A model generated the notes under the pieces. That model was not told the origin of the DNA. It worked only from the letters and a program-made list of their open reading frames with translations, and made no database searches. DNA of 64,000 nt from Pseudomonas nitroreducens TX1 (GTDB taxonomy: Bacteria > Pseudomonadota > Gammaproteobacteria > Pseudomonadales > Pseudomonadaceae). The stretch spans positions 186,001-250,000 of the forward strand of contig NZ_AMZB01000136.1 of the NCBI RefSeq assembly GCF_000313755.1. The letters run 5' to 3'. Shown in pieces: positions 26,415 to 35,027 of this stretch. The translations under genes were made by a program, and so were the position numbers. How positions within the stretch are numbered: the stretch's first letter is position 1; every line of letters begins with the position of its first letter.

Positions 26415-26856
26415 GGAATCCTCACTTCGGCAACAGCCGAAACCAGTGATGTGACAATGCCATAGACCACGACACAGCGCCCGCATTGCAAGGCGCTGGG
26501 TAAAGTCAGGGTAAAGATGGAGGGACAGATCGCGGGCAAGAAAAAAGGGAGGCTCGTCAGCCTCCCTTTGTGGAATCTCGTCCTGCTCGTCGCTGTTGGC
26601 GCCGGCTCACCTCGCTCCGCCTTCTGGGCAGTGCGTAGCCCGGTGGCCGGCGCGATCCTGTGGGGTCGGCAAGCCGCGAAGCGCCTGATTGGGCGGATCG
26701 CAGGGGGACGTGATGTCCGGGCTGTGAATCTGGAAGAAATAGTAAAGCGACAGGCCGGGGAAATGATTGCTAAGATTGCTAACACAGGCACCACCTGAGC
26801 AACAAATTCCTAAAAATTACGCCACAAGCGCAATTAAATAGAAACACGAGGCTTTC
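26415..26856. other. 442-bp gap with an orphan terminator
   Basis: Apart from the terminator at 26544-26569, I see no convincing gene. A 93-codon plus-strand frame (26517-26798) starts ahead of the hairpin and includes it, so it is probably not coding. The last 60 bp before the Lrp gene are AT-rich and include TTAAATAG, plausible promoter sequence. See the finding on a possible minus-strand transcript. Confidence 0.5.
26544..26569 (-). terminator. Strong intrinsic terminator for minus-strand transcription
   Basis: An 11-bp perfect stem (AAAGGGAGGCT / AGCCTCCCTTT) with a 4-base loop is followed on the minus strand by TTTTTTCTTGCC, a good U tract; on the plus strand the tail is poor. No annotated minus-strand gene ends here. 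Confidence 0.8.
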
Positions 26857-27336
26857 ATGGACAAGTTGGACCGCTACGACCTGCGCATTCTTGCCGAACT
26901 GCAACGCGATGCGCGCATCTCCAATCAGGAACTGGCCGAACGTATCGGACTATCTCCCTCCCCTTGTTCACGGCGGGTCAAGCAGCTCGAGGACGACGGC
27001 TACATCGTCCGCCAGGTCGCCCTGCTGGACAGCAAGAAGCTCGGCCTGAGCCTCACCGCCTTCGTACTGATCGGCATGGACCGCCACACACCGGAGCGTT
27101 TCGAGCACTTCCAGCAGATCATCGGCAAATGCCCCGAAGTGCTGGAATGCAGCCTGGTGACGGGTATGGACGCAGACTATCAGCTCAAGGTGATGGTGCC
27201 GGACATGGAACACTACCAGCACTTCCTGCTCGGCACCCTGACCCGCATCGAGGGCGTGACCAGCGTGCGCTCGAGCTTCGTGCTGCGCAATGTGATGGCC
27301 AGTACCGAGCTGCCGCTGGATCACCTGCGGGTCTGA
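26857..27336 (+). CDS. Lrp/AsnC family transcriptional regulator
   Basis: A 159-residue feast/famine regulator. The helix-turn-helix is in RISNQELAERIGLSPSPCSRRVKQLEDDGYI (residues 20-50, quoted in part: NQELAERIGLSPSPCSRRVK), and residues 70-150 form the RAM ligand-binding domain with VLECSLVTGMDADYQLKVMV. These proteins bind amino acids and act as octamers. The gene stands alone; its target is not evident from context, though the DUF6515 gene lies divergently upstream. Confidence 0.92.
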   Translation: MDKLDRYDLRILAELQRDARISNQELAERIGLSPSPCSRRVKQLEDDGYIVRQVALLDSKKLGLSLTAFVLIGMDRHTPERFEHFQQIIGKCPEVLECSLVTGMDADYQLKVMVPDMEHYQHFLLGTLTRIEGVTSVRSSFVLRNVMASTELPLDHLRV

Positions 27337-27352
27337 GCCGGGAGGTTTTTTT

Positions 27353-27640
27353 GTAGGAGCGGAGCTTCTCCGCGATGCTTTTGGCTTGGGTGTTATGCGC
27401 CGCTTCGGCGTCCGCGCGGACTCCGTGTTTCGCCCCCTCGGGCAACCTCCTTTGGCAAACGCCCCATAGGAGGCAAAGGTCTCGCCCCTGCCATCCGGCT
27501 TTTCGCTTCGCGAAAAGTACCCTCGGTTCTTCGGAGTTCCAGGGGCCCGCCGCGAAGGGCCATCCCTGGCCCATCGCGGCTCTCGCGACATCCATGTCGC
27601 TCAACCCCTGAAACTTCGATCACCTTCGGCCTCCTGAAAG
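27353..27640. repeat. Half REP element followed by a dispersed pseudomonad repeat
   Basis: A solitary REP end (GTAGGAGCGGAGCTTCTCCG) starts at 27353. The following segment carries strings such as AAGGGCCATCCCTGGCCCAT and CTCGCGACATCCATGTCGCT that I recall as common in Pseudomonas intergenic repeats; its minus strand reads GQGWPFAAGPW, a peptide often mis-annotated as a protein. No real gene was seen in the 610-bp gap 27337-27946. Confidence 0.5.
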
Positions 27641-27848
27641 GGGCACTCCGGAGCGTGCGGATATCTCCCTGGAAGACCTCAAAGCACAGCGTCCGCCGGA
27701 CAAGCCGCCCCTGCGACACAGCACCGCACCCCGCCTCCCGCAGAATCAAATCAATACCGCAGATTTCCCCACCAGCCGCGCCATGGCGGGGAATTGCCCG
27801 GCATTCCACCCAGCCCACAGCAGGAACTGATCATTTTATGAACGGTTC

Positions 27849-27877
27849 TGAACACCAAAGCACCGCATGCGTATAAT
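27849..27877 (+). promoter_or_regulatory. Predicted sigma-70 promoter of the DUF2788 gene
   Basis: TGAACA at 27849-27854 and a perfect TATAAT at 27872-27877 are separated by 17 bp. The only plus-strand gene downstream starts 69 bp later. Confidence 0.65.
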
Positions 27878-27946
27878 GCGCGCCTTCTTCACCACCACCG
27901 CGTCCCGGCGTCCCTCGGACACCCTCCGCACCGGGCAGGAGCAGTA

Positions 27947-28150
27947 ATGAACGAAAGTTTCGAAGACTGGATGATGTACGGCCTGGTGACCGGCCTGATC
28001 CTGTTCATGGCCTTCATCGTCTGGGACCTCGCCAAGAAGTCCAAGGCCGGCCGCATGGGCACCCTGGTGCTGTTCTTCGCACTGGGCCTGGGCGTGCTCG
28101 GCTTCCTGATCAAGTCCGTGGTCGTCGCCGGGCTCGAAGGCGGCTTCTGA
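27947..28150 (+). CDS. DUF2788 family small membrane protein
   Basis: A 67-residue protein with two membrane helices, MYGLVTGLILFMAFIVWDLA and TLVLFFALGLGVLGFLIKSV, joined by a short basic loop (KKSKAGRM). Sequence and length match the DUF2788 family, conserved in Gammaproteobacteria with unknown function. It has its own consensus promoter and is convergent with rluE. The positive-inside loop predicts both ends in the periplasm. Confidence 0.85.
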   Translation: MNESFEDWMMYGLVTGLILFMAFIVWDLAKKSKAGRMGTLVLFFALGLGVLGFLIKSVVVAGLEGGF

Positions 28151-28161
28151 CCCACGCCCCA

Positions 28162-28183
28162 CCCCGAGCCTCAGAGCTCGGGG
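28162..28183. terminator. Hairpin between the convergent DUF2788 and rluE genes
   Basis: A perfect 8-bp stem CCCCGAGC / GCTCGGGG with a 6-base loop starts 12 bp after the DUF2788 stop and overlaps the rluE stop codon. It could end transcription from the plus strand; the U tract is weak. Confidence 0.5.
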
Positions 28184-28797
28184 CTGATTTCCCGCCACTG
28201 TCCCGGCTGCAGCCCATCCAACTGCCACGGCCCGATGCGCACGCGCACCAGGCGCAGCGTGGGCAGGCCGACCGCTGCCGTCATCCGCCGCACCTGGCGG
28301 TTGCGCCCCTCGCGGATCACCAGTTCCAGCCAGGCCGTCGGAATCGACTTGCGGAAGCGTACCGGCGGATCGCGCTCCCATAGCTGCGGCTCCACCAGCC
28401 GCCGGGCCTCGGCCGGCAGGGTCGGGCCGTCATTGAGCTGCACGCCCTTGCGCAGCTGTTCGAGCTGCTCGTCGCTCGGCTCGCCTTCCACCTGCACCCA
28501 ATAGGTCTTCGGCAGCTTGTGCTTCGGATCGGCGATGCGCGCCTGCAAGCGACCATCATTGGTCAGCAGCAAAAGGCCCTCGCTGTCGCGGTCCAGGCGG
28601 CCGGCCGGGTAGATGCCCGGCACATCGACGAAATCCTTCAGCGTCGCGCGGCCCTCGCTGTCGTTGAACTGCGTCAGCACGTCGAACGGCTTGTTCAGCA
28701 GGATCAGCTTCGGTTGCGCTGGCGGCGCCTTGGCCACGCGGCGAGGCGCGGGACGGCTGGCGGGGCGGCGATTGCTGGGGCGCGGAGGACGGGGCAT
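28171..28797 (-). CDS. rluE: 23S rRNA pseudouridine synthase RluE
   Basis: A 208-residue RsuA/RluB/E/F-family enzyme predicted to convert U2457 (E. coli numbering) of 23S rRNA to pseudouridine. The catalytic Asp is in [18 protein letters not shown] near residue 68, and the rest ([45 protein letters not shown]) follows E. coli RluE closely. There is no S4 domain; the N-terminal 28 residues are a basic Arg/Pro-rich tail ([19 protein letters not shown]). ATG at 28797 was chosen because similarity ends there. Confidence 0.9.
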   Translation of the reverse strand: MPRPPRPSNRRPASRPAPRRVAKAPPAQPKLILLNKPFDVLTQFNDSEGRATLKDFVDVPGIYPAGRLDRDSEGLLLLTNDGRLQARIADPKHKLPKTYWVQVEGEPSDEQLEQLRKGVQLNDGPTLPAEARRLVEPQLWERDPPVRFRKSIPTAWLELVIREGRNRQVRRMTAAVGLPTLRLVRVRIGPWQLDGLQPGQWREISPEL

Positions 28798-28888
28798 GGC
28801 GAAAAGACTGGTAACCGAGGTTGGGGGTACGGCGAATGCCCGGCATGCTAGGTTGTGCCGAGTACTCATCGCAAGAGCGCGCACGAGC

Positions 28889-29941
28889 ATGCCCAAGAGC
28901 CACCCCACCTGGCTGATCACCCTGCAGAACCTCAGCGGTCGCCTCGGCGCCCGCTATCGCGGCCCGCAGACGGAGCATTTCGACGGCACCCGCTTCCACA
29001 ACCTCGACCGCCGGCCGCACCATGGCCTGCGCGCCTTCCTCAAATGGCAGCGCGAACGCGGCCGCCAGCAGGAATGGATCGCCCAGCCCGGCCGCGATGA
29101 GCGCCCGGAAACTCCGGTGCGCGTCGAGGGCGATGAACTGCGCGTCACCTACATCAACCACGCCACCCTGCTGATCCAGCACCGTGGCCTGAACATCCTC
29201 ACCGACCCGCTCTGGTGCGAGCGAACCAGCCCGTTCAGCTTCGTCGGCCCCAAGCGCGTGCATCCGCCAGGCCTGGCGCTGGACGAGTTGCCGGCGATCA
29301 ACCTGATCCTGGTCAGTCACAACCACTACGACCACCTGGATATCCACAGCCTGCGCGAGCTGGCGCGGCGCTTCCCGTCGGCGAAGGTAGTGACGGGACT
29401 GGGCAACGGCGAGCTGATCCGCGCCTGCGGCTTCACCGATATCGCCGAGCTGGACTGGTGGCAGAGCCTGCCGATGCCCGAGGGCATGCTGCTCACCGGC
29501 GTGCCGGCGCAGCACTGGTCCGCGCGCTCGCGGCGCGACACCAACCGCACGCTGTGGATGGGTTTCGTGCTGCAGTCGCCGGATGGCCCGCTGCTGTTTC
29601 CCGGCGATACCGGGCTGGGCGAAGAGTTCGGCCTGATGTACGAGCGCTTCGGCCCCATGCGCTTCGCCGCCCTGCCCATCGGCGCCTACGAACCGCGCTG
29701 GTTCATGCGCCGCCACCATATGAACCCGGATGACGCCGTGCAGGCACACCAGCACCTGGACTCGCAGTGCAGCATGGCGATCCATTTCGGCACCTTCCGC
29801 CTGAGCGACGAAGGCCAGTTCACGCCGGTCAGCGACCTGGCGGCAGCGTTGCAGAAACGAGGCGTGGCGGCGGAGCGTTTCCGCGCGCCGAAGCCGGGGG
29901 AACAATGGCAGGTTCCACCGATGCCGGATGCATCCCTGTAG
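28889..29941 (+). CDS. MBL-fold metallo-hydrolase (NAPE-PLD/UlaG-like)
   Basis: A 350-residue metallo-beta-lactamase-fold hydrolase. The metal motif is [18 protein letters not shown] (HxHxDH near residue 148), followed by [17 protein letters not shown] and the C-terminal [10 protein letters not shown]. This arrangement is that of the N-acylphosphatidylethanolamine phospholipase D-like group, often found in bacteria with lipid or phosphodiester substrates. ATG at 28889 is used because the earlier frame is antisense to rluE. The TAG stop lies inside the REP sequence that follows, so the last codons were set by REP insertion. Substrate unknown. Confidence 0.87.
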   Translation: MPKSHPTWLITLQNLSGRLGARYRGPQTEHFDGTRFHNLDRRPHHGLRAFLKWQRERGRQQEWIAQPGRDERPETPVRVEGDELRVTYINHATLLIQHRGLNILTDPLWCERTSPFSFVGPKRVHPPGLALDELPAINLILVSHNHYDHLDIHSLRELARRFPSAKVVTGLGNGELIRACGFTDIAELDWWQSLPMPEGMLLTGVPAQHWSARSRRDTNRTLWMGFVLQSPDGPLLFPGDTGLGEEFGLMYERFGPMRFAALPIGAYEPRWFMRRHHMNPDDAVQAHQHLDSQCSMAIHFGTFRLSDEGQFTPVSDLAAALQKRGVAAERFRAPKPGEQWQVPPMPDASL

Positions 29942-30014
29942 GAGCGAGCTTGCTCGCGAACGTGCATTCCGGCGACTTGGATGCTGGGCGGTTCGCGAGC
30001 GAGCTCGCTCCTAC
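29938..30014. repeat. Paired REP element supplying a stop codon
   Basis: GTAGGAGCGAGCTTGCTCGC and inverted GCGAGCGAGCTCGCTCCTAC. The first bases TGTAG contain the stop codon of the MBL gene. Located between convergent genes. Confidence 0.9.
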
Positions 30015-30038
30015 AAAAACCGTCAGAACGGTAGAACG

Positions 30039-30091
30039 GGTTATCCGGCGGCCCTTCTCGGCGGATAACGCTGGTGCGTTATTCGCCCTAC
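30039..30091. repeat. Inverted repeat of the CGGATAACGCTGG family, copy 1
   Basis: GGTTATCCGGCGGC and its partner GCGGATAACGCTGGTGCGTT form a hairpin ending in ATTCGCCCTAC. It is related to 31638-31713, which is better preserved. Confidence 0.65.
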
Positions 30092-30107
30092 GAAAAATCC
30101 CCTTGGG

Positions 30108-30671
30108 TCAGTTTTCGCGGACGCGCTTGCTGCAGCAGTTGCGATAACGCTTTCCGCTATTGCACGGACACGGCTTGTCGCCGCGGCCACCCAGCTCCAG
30201 CCAGCTTTCCAGGCGCTGGCGCATGGATTCACGGACTTCTCGGCGCTCGTCGTCCAACTGCGGTTTGCTCAGCTCGCGGCTGAGCCAGAGGTAGTCTTCC
30301 AGCAGCTCGTCACGCTGCAGCGCGTGCAGCTGTTCGGCCAGTGGCACGCCTTCGTAACGGCGCTTCGGGTCAGGCAGGAAGGCGATGGCCTCCCCGCCCG
30401 GCAACACGTTCCACAGGCGGCCCTGGGCGTCGCGCCAGCAGGCGCTAAAACGGCCGCGCAGCGCCAGGCCTGGCCACTCTTCCAGGCACCAGCCATCCAC
30501 CCGCTCACCGCCCAGCCCTTGCACCGCCTTGCCCACGGAGAACCAGGGTTCGCCGGCGATGCTGTCGGGCAGGGGGAGCGGCGCGGCAACTTCGGGCGTG
30601 CCGTTTTCCACCAGTCGGCGGGCGAAACGGCGCAGCGGGTTGGTAAGGTGAGAAGGAGCGCGAAACGGCAT
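30108..30671 (-). CDS. SEC-C motif protein
   Basis: A 187-residue protein of unknown role. The C-terminus has a complete SEC-C zinc-binding motif, GDKPCPCNSGKRYRNCC (residues 165-181), as in the tail of SecA and in many stand-alone proteins that bind zinc and sometimes ribosomes. The N-terminal 150 residues are a poorly known domain with SVGKAVQGLGGERVDGWCLE and RFSACWRDAQGRLWNVLPGG. It is convergent with the MBL gene and parallel to deoC downstream in the same direction. Function is not predictable. Confidence 0.8.
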   Translation of the reverse strand: MPFRAPSHLTNPLRRFARRLVENGTPEVAAPLPLPDSIAGEPWFSVGKAVQGLGGERVDGWCLEEWPGLALRGRFSACWRDAQGRLWNVLPGGEAIAFLPDPKRRYEGVPLAEQLHALQRDELLEDYLWLSRELSKPQLDDERREVRESMRQRLESWLELGGRGDKPCPCNSGKRYRNCCSKRVREN

Positions 30672-30787
30672 GGGATCACCAGCGGAAAAGGTCGGCGAAG
30701 GTCCGACCGGAGGGACGCGCCACGGTTCCCCGTAGCGCGGTAGGCGAGCCTTCCAGGCCCGCCTCGGGTAGCGTCAATGCGCTCGGT

Positions 30788-31564
30788 TCAATTGCTGCGA
30801 GTGGAGATGGGCTTGGCTTCAACGCCCAGCTCGCGCAGTAGATCGTCGAGCAAGGCGGAGGCTCCGAAACGCAGGTGCTCGGGCGTTATCCACGCCGAGC
30901 CGAAACGCTCCTCCACCAGCGCCCGGTATTGCAGTGCGTCGGCCAGGCTGCGCAGCCCACCGGACACCTTCAGCCCGACCTTGCCGCCCGCCTCTTCGAT
31001 GCATTCGAGCATCACCGTCACAGCTTCGGGCGTCGCGGGCGTGGTCGCCTTTCCGGTGCTGGTCTTGAGGAAGTCCGCACCGCCGGCAATGGCTTCGCGG
31101 CAGGCCGTGCGGATCAGCTCCGGATCCGCCAGCTCGCCGGTTTCCAGGATGACTTTCAGGCGATGGTAGGGACCACAGAGTGTCTTGCAGGTGCGGATCA
31201 GCTCCTCCGCAGCGGTGGCGTCGCCCGCCTTGAGCTTGCGCCAGGGATAGACCAGATCGATTTCATCAGCCCCCTCGGCGAGGGTCTTGCGCACCTCCTC
31301 CGCCACATCCGCCAGCGGCGCATTGCCGGCGGGGAAGTTGCACACGCTGGCGACCTTCACCGAGCGCCCGCCCAGGGTGTTGAGCGTACGCCGGGCAACG
31401 TGCACCAGCTTCGGCCACACGCACACCGCCGCCACTTCGCCGTATGGCGTCAGGGAACGGCGGCAGAGGTCCACGGTGCTTTGCAGGTCATCGCCGGCAT
31501 TCAGCGAGGTCAGGTCCAGCAGGGCGAGCACACGGCCCGCCGGGGTCTTGCGAGGATCGGTCAT
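30788..31564 (-). CDS. deoC: Deoxyribose-phosphate aldolase
   Basis: A 258-residue class I aldolase that splits 2-deoxy-D-ribose 5-phosphate into acetaldehyde and glyceraldehyde 3-phosphate in deoxynucleoside catabolism. The Schiff-base Lys is in ADFLKTSTGKATTPATPE (about residue 165), the second active-site Lys in GLKVSGGLRS, and the acid/base Asp in EIDLVYPW. The E. coli-type length is normal. ATG at 31564 has AAGGAGA upstream; a TTG at 31570 is the alternative. No other deo gene is adjacent, but amn upstream in the same direction also acts on nucleosides or nucleotides. Confidence 0.94.
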   Translation of the reverse strand: MTDPRKTPAGRVLALLDLTSLNAGDDLQSTVDLCRRSLTPYGEVAAVCVWPKLVHVARRTLNTLGGRSVKVASVCNFPAGNAPLADVAEEVRKTLAEGADEIDLVYPWRKLKAGDATAAEELIRTCKTLCGPYHRLKVILETGELADPELIRTACREAIAGGADFLKTSTGKATTPATPEAVTVMLECIEEAGGKVGLKVSGGLRSLADALQYRALVEERFGSAWITPEHLRFGASALLDDLLRELGVEAKPISTRSN

Positions 31565-31637
31565 CGGCAACTCTCTCCTTCGGCATTCTTCAGCCCCGCC
31601 TGCGAGGGCAACAAATCACCAGCACGCCCTCAAGGCC

Positions 31638-31713
31638 GTAGGGCGCATAACCTGGAACAGGTTATCCGCCGCAACCACCACGGCGGATAACGCTGGCGCG
31701 TTATGCGCCCTAC
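31638..31713. repeat. Inverted repeat of the CGGATAACGCTGG family, copy 2
   Basis: GTAGGGCGCATAACCTGG at the left is matched inverted by GCGTTATGCGCCCTAC at the right; GGTTATCCGCCG and CGGCGGATAACG form the inner stem. It lies between the amn stop and deoC start, both on the minus strand. Confidence 0.8.
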
Positions 31714-31769
31714 ACGGCAGCCGGGGCAACCACCATCGCCCTGGCAGGCGCTTCGCGCCCTGTCGCAGA

Positions 31770-33245
31770 TCAGCGGAACGGCGGCTCGTCGAAGCTGCGC
31801 AGCTTGCGCGAGTGCAGCGAGTTGAGCTGGGTGCGCAGCAGGTCGACGGCGGCGATGCCGATGGACAGGTGCTGGCTCACCGCGCGCTGGTAGAAGGCCG
31901 TGGCAGCGCCGGGCAGCTTGATCTCGCTGTGCAGCGGCTTGTCCGACACGCACAGCAGCGTGCCATAGGGCACCCGCAGGCGATAACCCTGCGCGGCGAT
32001 GGTGCCGCTTTCCATGTCGACCGCAATCGCTCGCGCCAGGTTGATCAGCGGGCGCTCCTGGGCCCAGTGCAGCTCCCAGTTGCGGTCGTCATAGGTGAGC
32101 ACGGTGCCGGTGCGCAGGCGACGCTTGAGCTGGTCGCCGCGCTCGCCGGTCACCAGCGCGGCGGCTTCCTGCAATGCCAGTTGCACCTCGGCCAGCGCCG
32201 GGATCGGGATGTGCGGCGGCAGCACACGGTCGAGGATGCCGTCGCGGCGCATGTAGGCGTGGGCCAGCACGTAGTCGCCAATGGTCTGCGATTGGCGCAG
32301 GCCACCGCAGTGGCCAACCATGAGCCAGCAATGCGGACGCAGCACGGCGAGGTGGTCGGTGATGTTCTTCGCGTTGGACGGGCCGACGCCGATGTTCACC
32401 AGGGTCACGCCGTCGCCGTCTTCGGCGATCAGGTGGTAGGCCGGCATCTGGAAGCGGTGCCACTCGACGCTGGCGACGATGGCGTTCGCTTCCCCCTCGT
32501 CGGTGCCGCGCTCGATGATCACGTTGCCCGGCAGCACCATGCGCACGAAGCGCGGGTCGTCGCGCAGGCGCTCCAGGCCCAGGTGGATGAACTGGTCGAC
32601 ATAGCGGTGGTAGTTGGTCAGCAGAATCCACGGCTGCACATGGCGCCAGTCACTGCCGGTGTAATGCACCATGCGGCGCAGGGAGAAGTCGGTACGCGCG
32701 GCGTCGAACAGCGCCAGCGGCATCGGGTCGGCGTTCTCCCATTCGTACAGGCCGTCGGCCACGCCGTCGGAGGTGGCCGACAGGTCGGTACTGGGGAACA
32801 CCCGCGCCAGTTCGGCGGCCGTCACGCCGGAACCTCCCAGCTCGTCGCCGCTCTCCACCACATAAGGGTAAGGTATGTTCTGCTGGCTGACGCCGACCTC
32901 CACCCGCACGGTGAAGTCCTCCATCAGCGGGCGCAGCTGCTCCAGCAGGTATTTGCGGAAGGCCTTGGGCTGGGTGATGGTCACCGCGTAGGTGCCGGGC
33001 ACCTGGACCTTGGCGTAGGCGCGGGTGGTGGAGGGCACTTCGCCCTGGCACAGGTAGGTCACCCGCAGCAGGGGGTAGCGGAATTGTTCGCGCTGCTGCG
33101 CGTCGGGGACTTCGCGGTCCTTCAGGTACCGCTTCAGCGCCTGGTTCAGGGCGCCGGTGGCGCGCTCGTGGAGCACGGCCAGTTGATCGACGGCCTCTTC
33201 GGCAGTCTGCGCGACGAAGAACTCATCGCCAGTCGTAAGACTCAT
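31770..33245 (-). CDS. amn: AMP nucleosidase
   Basis: A 491-residue enzyme that hydrolyses AMP to adenine and ribose 5-phosphate, regulating adenine nucleotide pools. The first 170 residues form the N-terminal regulatory domain; the C-terminal part is a PNP/UDP-phosphorylase fold with VNIGVGPSNAKNITDHLAVL, HCWLMVGHCGGLRQSQ and AIAVDMESGTIAAQGYR (the family Glu). Length equals the E. coli enzyme. ATG at 33245 is used; an ATG three codons earlier is possible. In PAO1, as I recall, amn has the same neighbours. Confidence 0.93.
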   Translation of the reverse strand: MSLTTGDEFFVAQTAEEAVDQLAVLHERATGALNQALKRYLKDREVPDAQQREQFRYPLLRVTYLCQGEVPSTTRAYAKVQVPGTYAVTITQPKAFRKYLLEQLRPLMEDFTVRVEVGVSQQNIPYPYVVESGDELGGSGVTAAELARVFPSTDLSATSDGVADGLYEWENADPMPLALFDAARTDFSLRRMVHYTGSDWRHVQPWILLTNYHRYVDQFIHLGLERLRDDPRFVRMVLPGNVIIERGTDEGEANAIVASVEWHRFQMPAYHLIAEDGDGVTLVNIGVGPSNAKNITDHLAVLRPHCWLMVGHCGGLRQSQTIGDYVLAHAYMRRDGILDRVLPPHIPIPALAEVQLALQEAAALVTGERGDQLKRRLRTGTVLTYDDRNWELHWAQERPLINLARAIAVDMESGTIAAQGYRLRVPYGTLLCVSDKPLHSEIKLPGAATAFYQRAVSQHLSIGIAAVDLLRTQLNSLHSRKLRSFDEPPFR

Positions 33246-33341
33246 GGTGGGCATCCTGTCTGAACGATCAGCTCCATCTTGCCTGCTTCCGTCACAGAAA
33301 GGGATGACAGATTCAACACAGACGATCAGTGACAGGAGCGG

Positions 33342-33368
33342 GCCAGCTGCCCGTGGCGGGCAGCTGGC
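33342..33368 (-). terminator. Hairpin after the acyl-CoA dehydrogenase gene
   Basis: A perfect 12-bp stem, GCCAGCTGCCCG / CGGGCAGCTGGC, with a 3-base loop lies 10 bp after the dehydrogenase stop. No U tract follows. It probably ends the tetR-dehydrogenase transcript. Confidence 0.55.
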
Positions 33369-33377
33369 AAAGTTGCA

Positions 33378-35027
33378 TTACGCCAGGTGCGGCGTCGAGC
33401 GCGCTACCAGCGCTTCCACATCCACCCCGCGCGGCAGGGTGCCGTAGACACGACCGCCATCGTCCAGGCGGCTGGCGATGAAGGCGTCGGAGACCACTGA
33501 GTTGCCCGCTTCCAGCAGCAGCTTGGCCTGCAGGGCGATGGCGACGTTCTCGGTGAGCTGGCGGGCGCGGTACTGGATGTCCTGGGTGTCGGCGAAGGAC
33601 GCCTTGAGGTTGCCGATGAACGAGGCCAGTCGCGCGTCGCCGTGGCCATCGCCCAATTCGGCGAACAGCGCGTCGAGCACGCCCGGTTCCTTCGACAACG
33701 CACGCAGCACGTCCAGGCACTGCACGTTGCCGGAGCCTTCCCAGGTGGAGTTGACCGGCGCTTCGCGGTACAGGCGCGGGAGGATGGTGTCTTCGACGTA
33801 GCCGGCGCCGCCCAGGCATTCGGCGGCTTCGTTGATCATCGCGGGGGCGCGTTTGCAGATCCAGTACTTGCCCACGGCGGTGACCAGGCGGGCGAACTTG
33901 TCCTCCTGCTCGTCGTGCAGATGGTCCAGGGCGCGGCCCATGCGCATCGTCAGTGCCAGCGCGGCTTCGCTTTCCAGGGCCAGGTCCGCCAGCACGTTCT
34001 GCATCAGCGGCTGCTCGGCCAGCACGCGGCCACCGACCTGGCGGTAGGCGCAGTGGTGCGCGGCCTGGGTCAGTGCCTGGCGCATCAGGGAGCTGGAACC
34101 GATCATGCAGTCGAAGCGGGTCATGGCGACCATCTCGATGATGGTCGGCACGCCGCGGCCTTCCTCGCCGACCATCCAGGCCAGTGCGCCGCGGTATTCC
34201 ACCTCGCTGGAGGCGTTGGACCAATTGCCCAGCTTGTTCTTCAGGCGCTGGATGTAGAACTCGTTACGGCTGCCGTCCGGACGGTGGCGCGGCAGCAGGA
34301 AGCAGGTCAGGCCCTTGTCGGTGTAGGCCAGGGTGAGGAAGGCATCGCACATGGGCGCCGAGCAGAACCATTTGTGGCCGACCAGTTCGTAGGCCTGGCC
34401 CGGGCCGGGAATGCCCACCGGATAGGCACGGGTGGTGTTGGCGCGCACGTCGGTGCCGCCCTGCTTCTCGGTCATGGCCATGCCGATGGTGGCGCCGGCC
34501 TTCTGCTCGATGGGCAGGTTGCGCGGGTCGTATTCGGTGGAGAGGATCTTCGGCAGCCACTTCTCGGCAATGTCCGCTTGCAGGCGGATCGCCGGCACGC
34601 TGGCGAAGGTCATGGTCAGCGGGCAGCCGGTGCCGGCTTCGGCCTGGCTGTGCAGGTAGCTCAGGCCCGCGCGGGCGACCTGGGCGCCGGCACGCGGGTC
34701 GGTCCAGGGCATGGAGGGAATGCCGGTCTCGATGGAGGCGCGCATCAGCTCGTGGTAGGCCGGGTGGAATTCGATCAGGTCAATGCGATGGCCGTAGCGG
34801 TCGTGGGACTTGAACACCGGCTTGTTCTCGTTGGCCAGGAAGCCCGCCGCCATCAATGGCCCGCCGGCCAGCGCACCGTAAGCGTCGAGCTTCTGCTCGG
34901 CGAAGCCGCCGTCATAGCGACGCACCCACTCCTGCAGCGGCAGGTCGATGCGATAAAGGTTGGCACCGTCCAGTGGCGGCACCTGGTTGGTCACTTCATG
35001 GGTTTCGGCGTACTGGTGCAGGCTCAT
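33378..35027 (-). CDS. Acyl-CoA dehydrogenase, AidB-like
   Basis: A 549-residue flavoenzyme of the AidB branch of acyl-CoA dehydrogenases. FAD contacts are in AMTEKQGGTDVRANTTRAYP (near residue 190), and the lid motif is IEMVAMTRFDCMIGSSSLMR; the C-terminal block APMINEAAECLGGAGYVEDTILPRLYREAP is that of AidB, with NSTWEGSGN near the active site. AidB-like proteins are longer than ordinary acyl-CoA dehydrogenases and several act in stress or DNA protection; the substrate is not established. Its ATG overlaps the TetR stop by 4 bp, so the two are coupled. As I recall this is PA3972 in PAO1. Confidence 0.9.
   Translation of the reverse strand: MSLHQYAETHEVTNQVPPLDGANLYRIDLPLQEWVRRYDGGFAEQKLDAYGALAGGPLMAAGFLANENKPVFKSHDRYGHRIDLIEFHPAYHELMRASIETGIPSMPWTDPRAGAQVARAGLSYLHSQAEAGTGCPLTMTFASVPAIRLQADIAEKWLPKILSTEYDPRNLPIEQKAGATIGMAMTEKQGGTDVRANTTRAYPVGIPGPGQAYELVGHKWFCSAPMCDAFLTLAYTDKGLTCFLLPRHRPDGSRNEFYIQRLKNKLGNWSNASSEVEYRGALAWMVGEEGRGVPTIIEMVAMTRFDCMIGSSSLMRQALTQAAHHCAYRQVGGRVLAEQPLMQNVLADLALESEAALALTMRMGRALDHLHDEQEDKFARLVTAVGKYWICKRAPAMINEAAECLGGAGYVEDTILPRLYREAPVNSTWEGSGNVQCLDVLRALSKEPGVLDALFAELGDGHGDARLASFIGNLKASFADTQDIQYRARQLTENVAIALQAKLLLEAGNSVVSDAFIASRLDDGGRVYGTLPRGVDVEALVARSTPHLA

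Noticed and set aside
26517-26798. 93-codon plus-strand frame before the Lrp gene
   Set aside because: It starts just before a strong terminator hairpin and contains it, has no ribosome site and no recognisable motif.
27185-27604. 139-codon minus-strand hypothetical protein with GQGWPFAAGPW
   Set aside because: It overlaps the Lrp gene and an intergenic repeat; this peptide is a known type of spurious annotation in pseudomonads.
31287-33263. 658-codon plus-strand frame across amn and deoC
   Set aside because: Antisense to two recognised enzymes and includes the intergenic repeat; no family resemblance.
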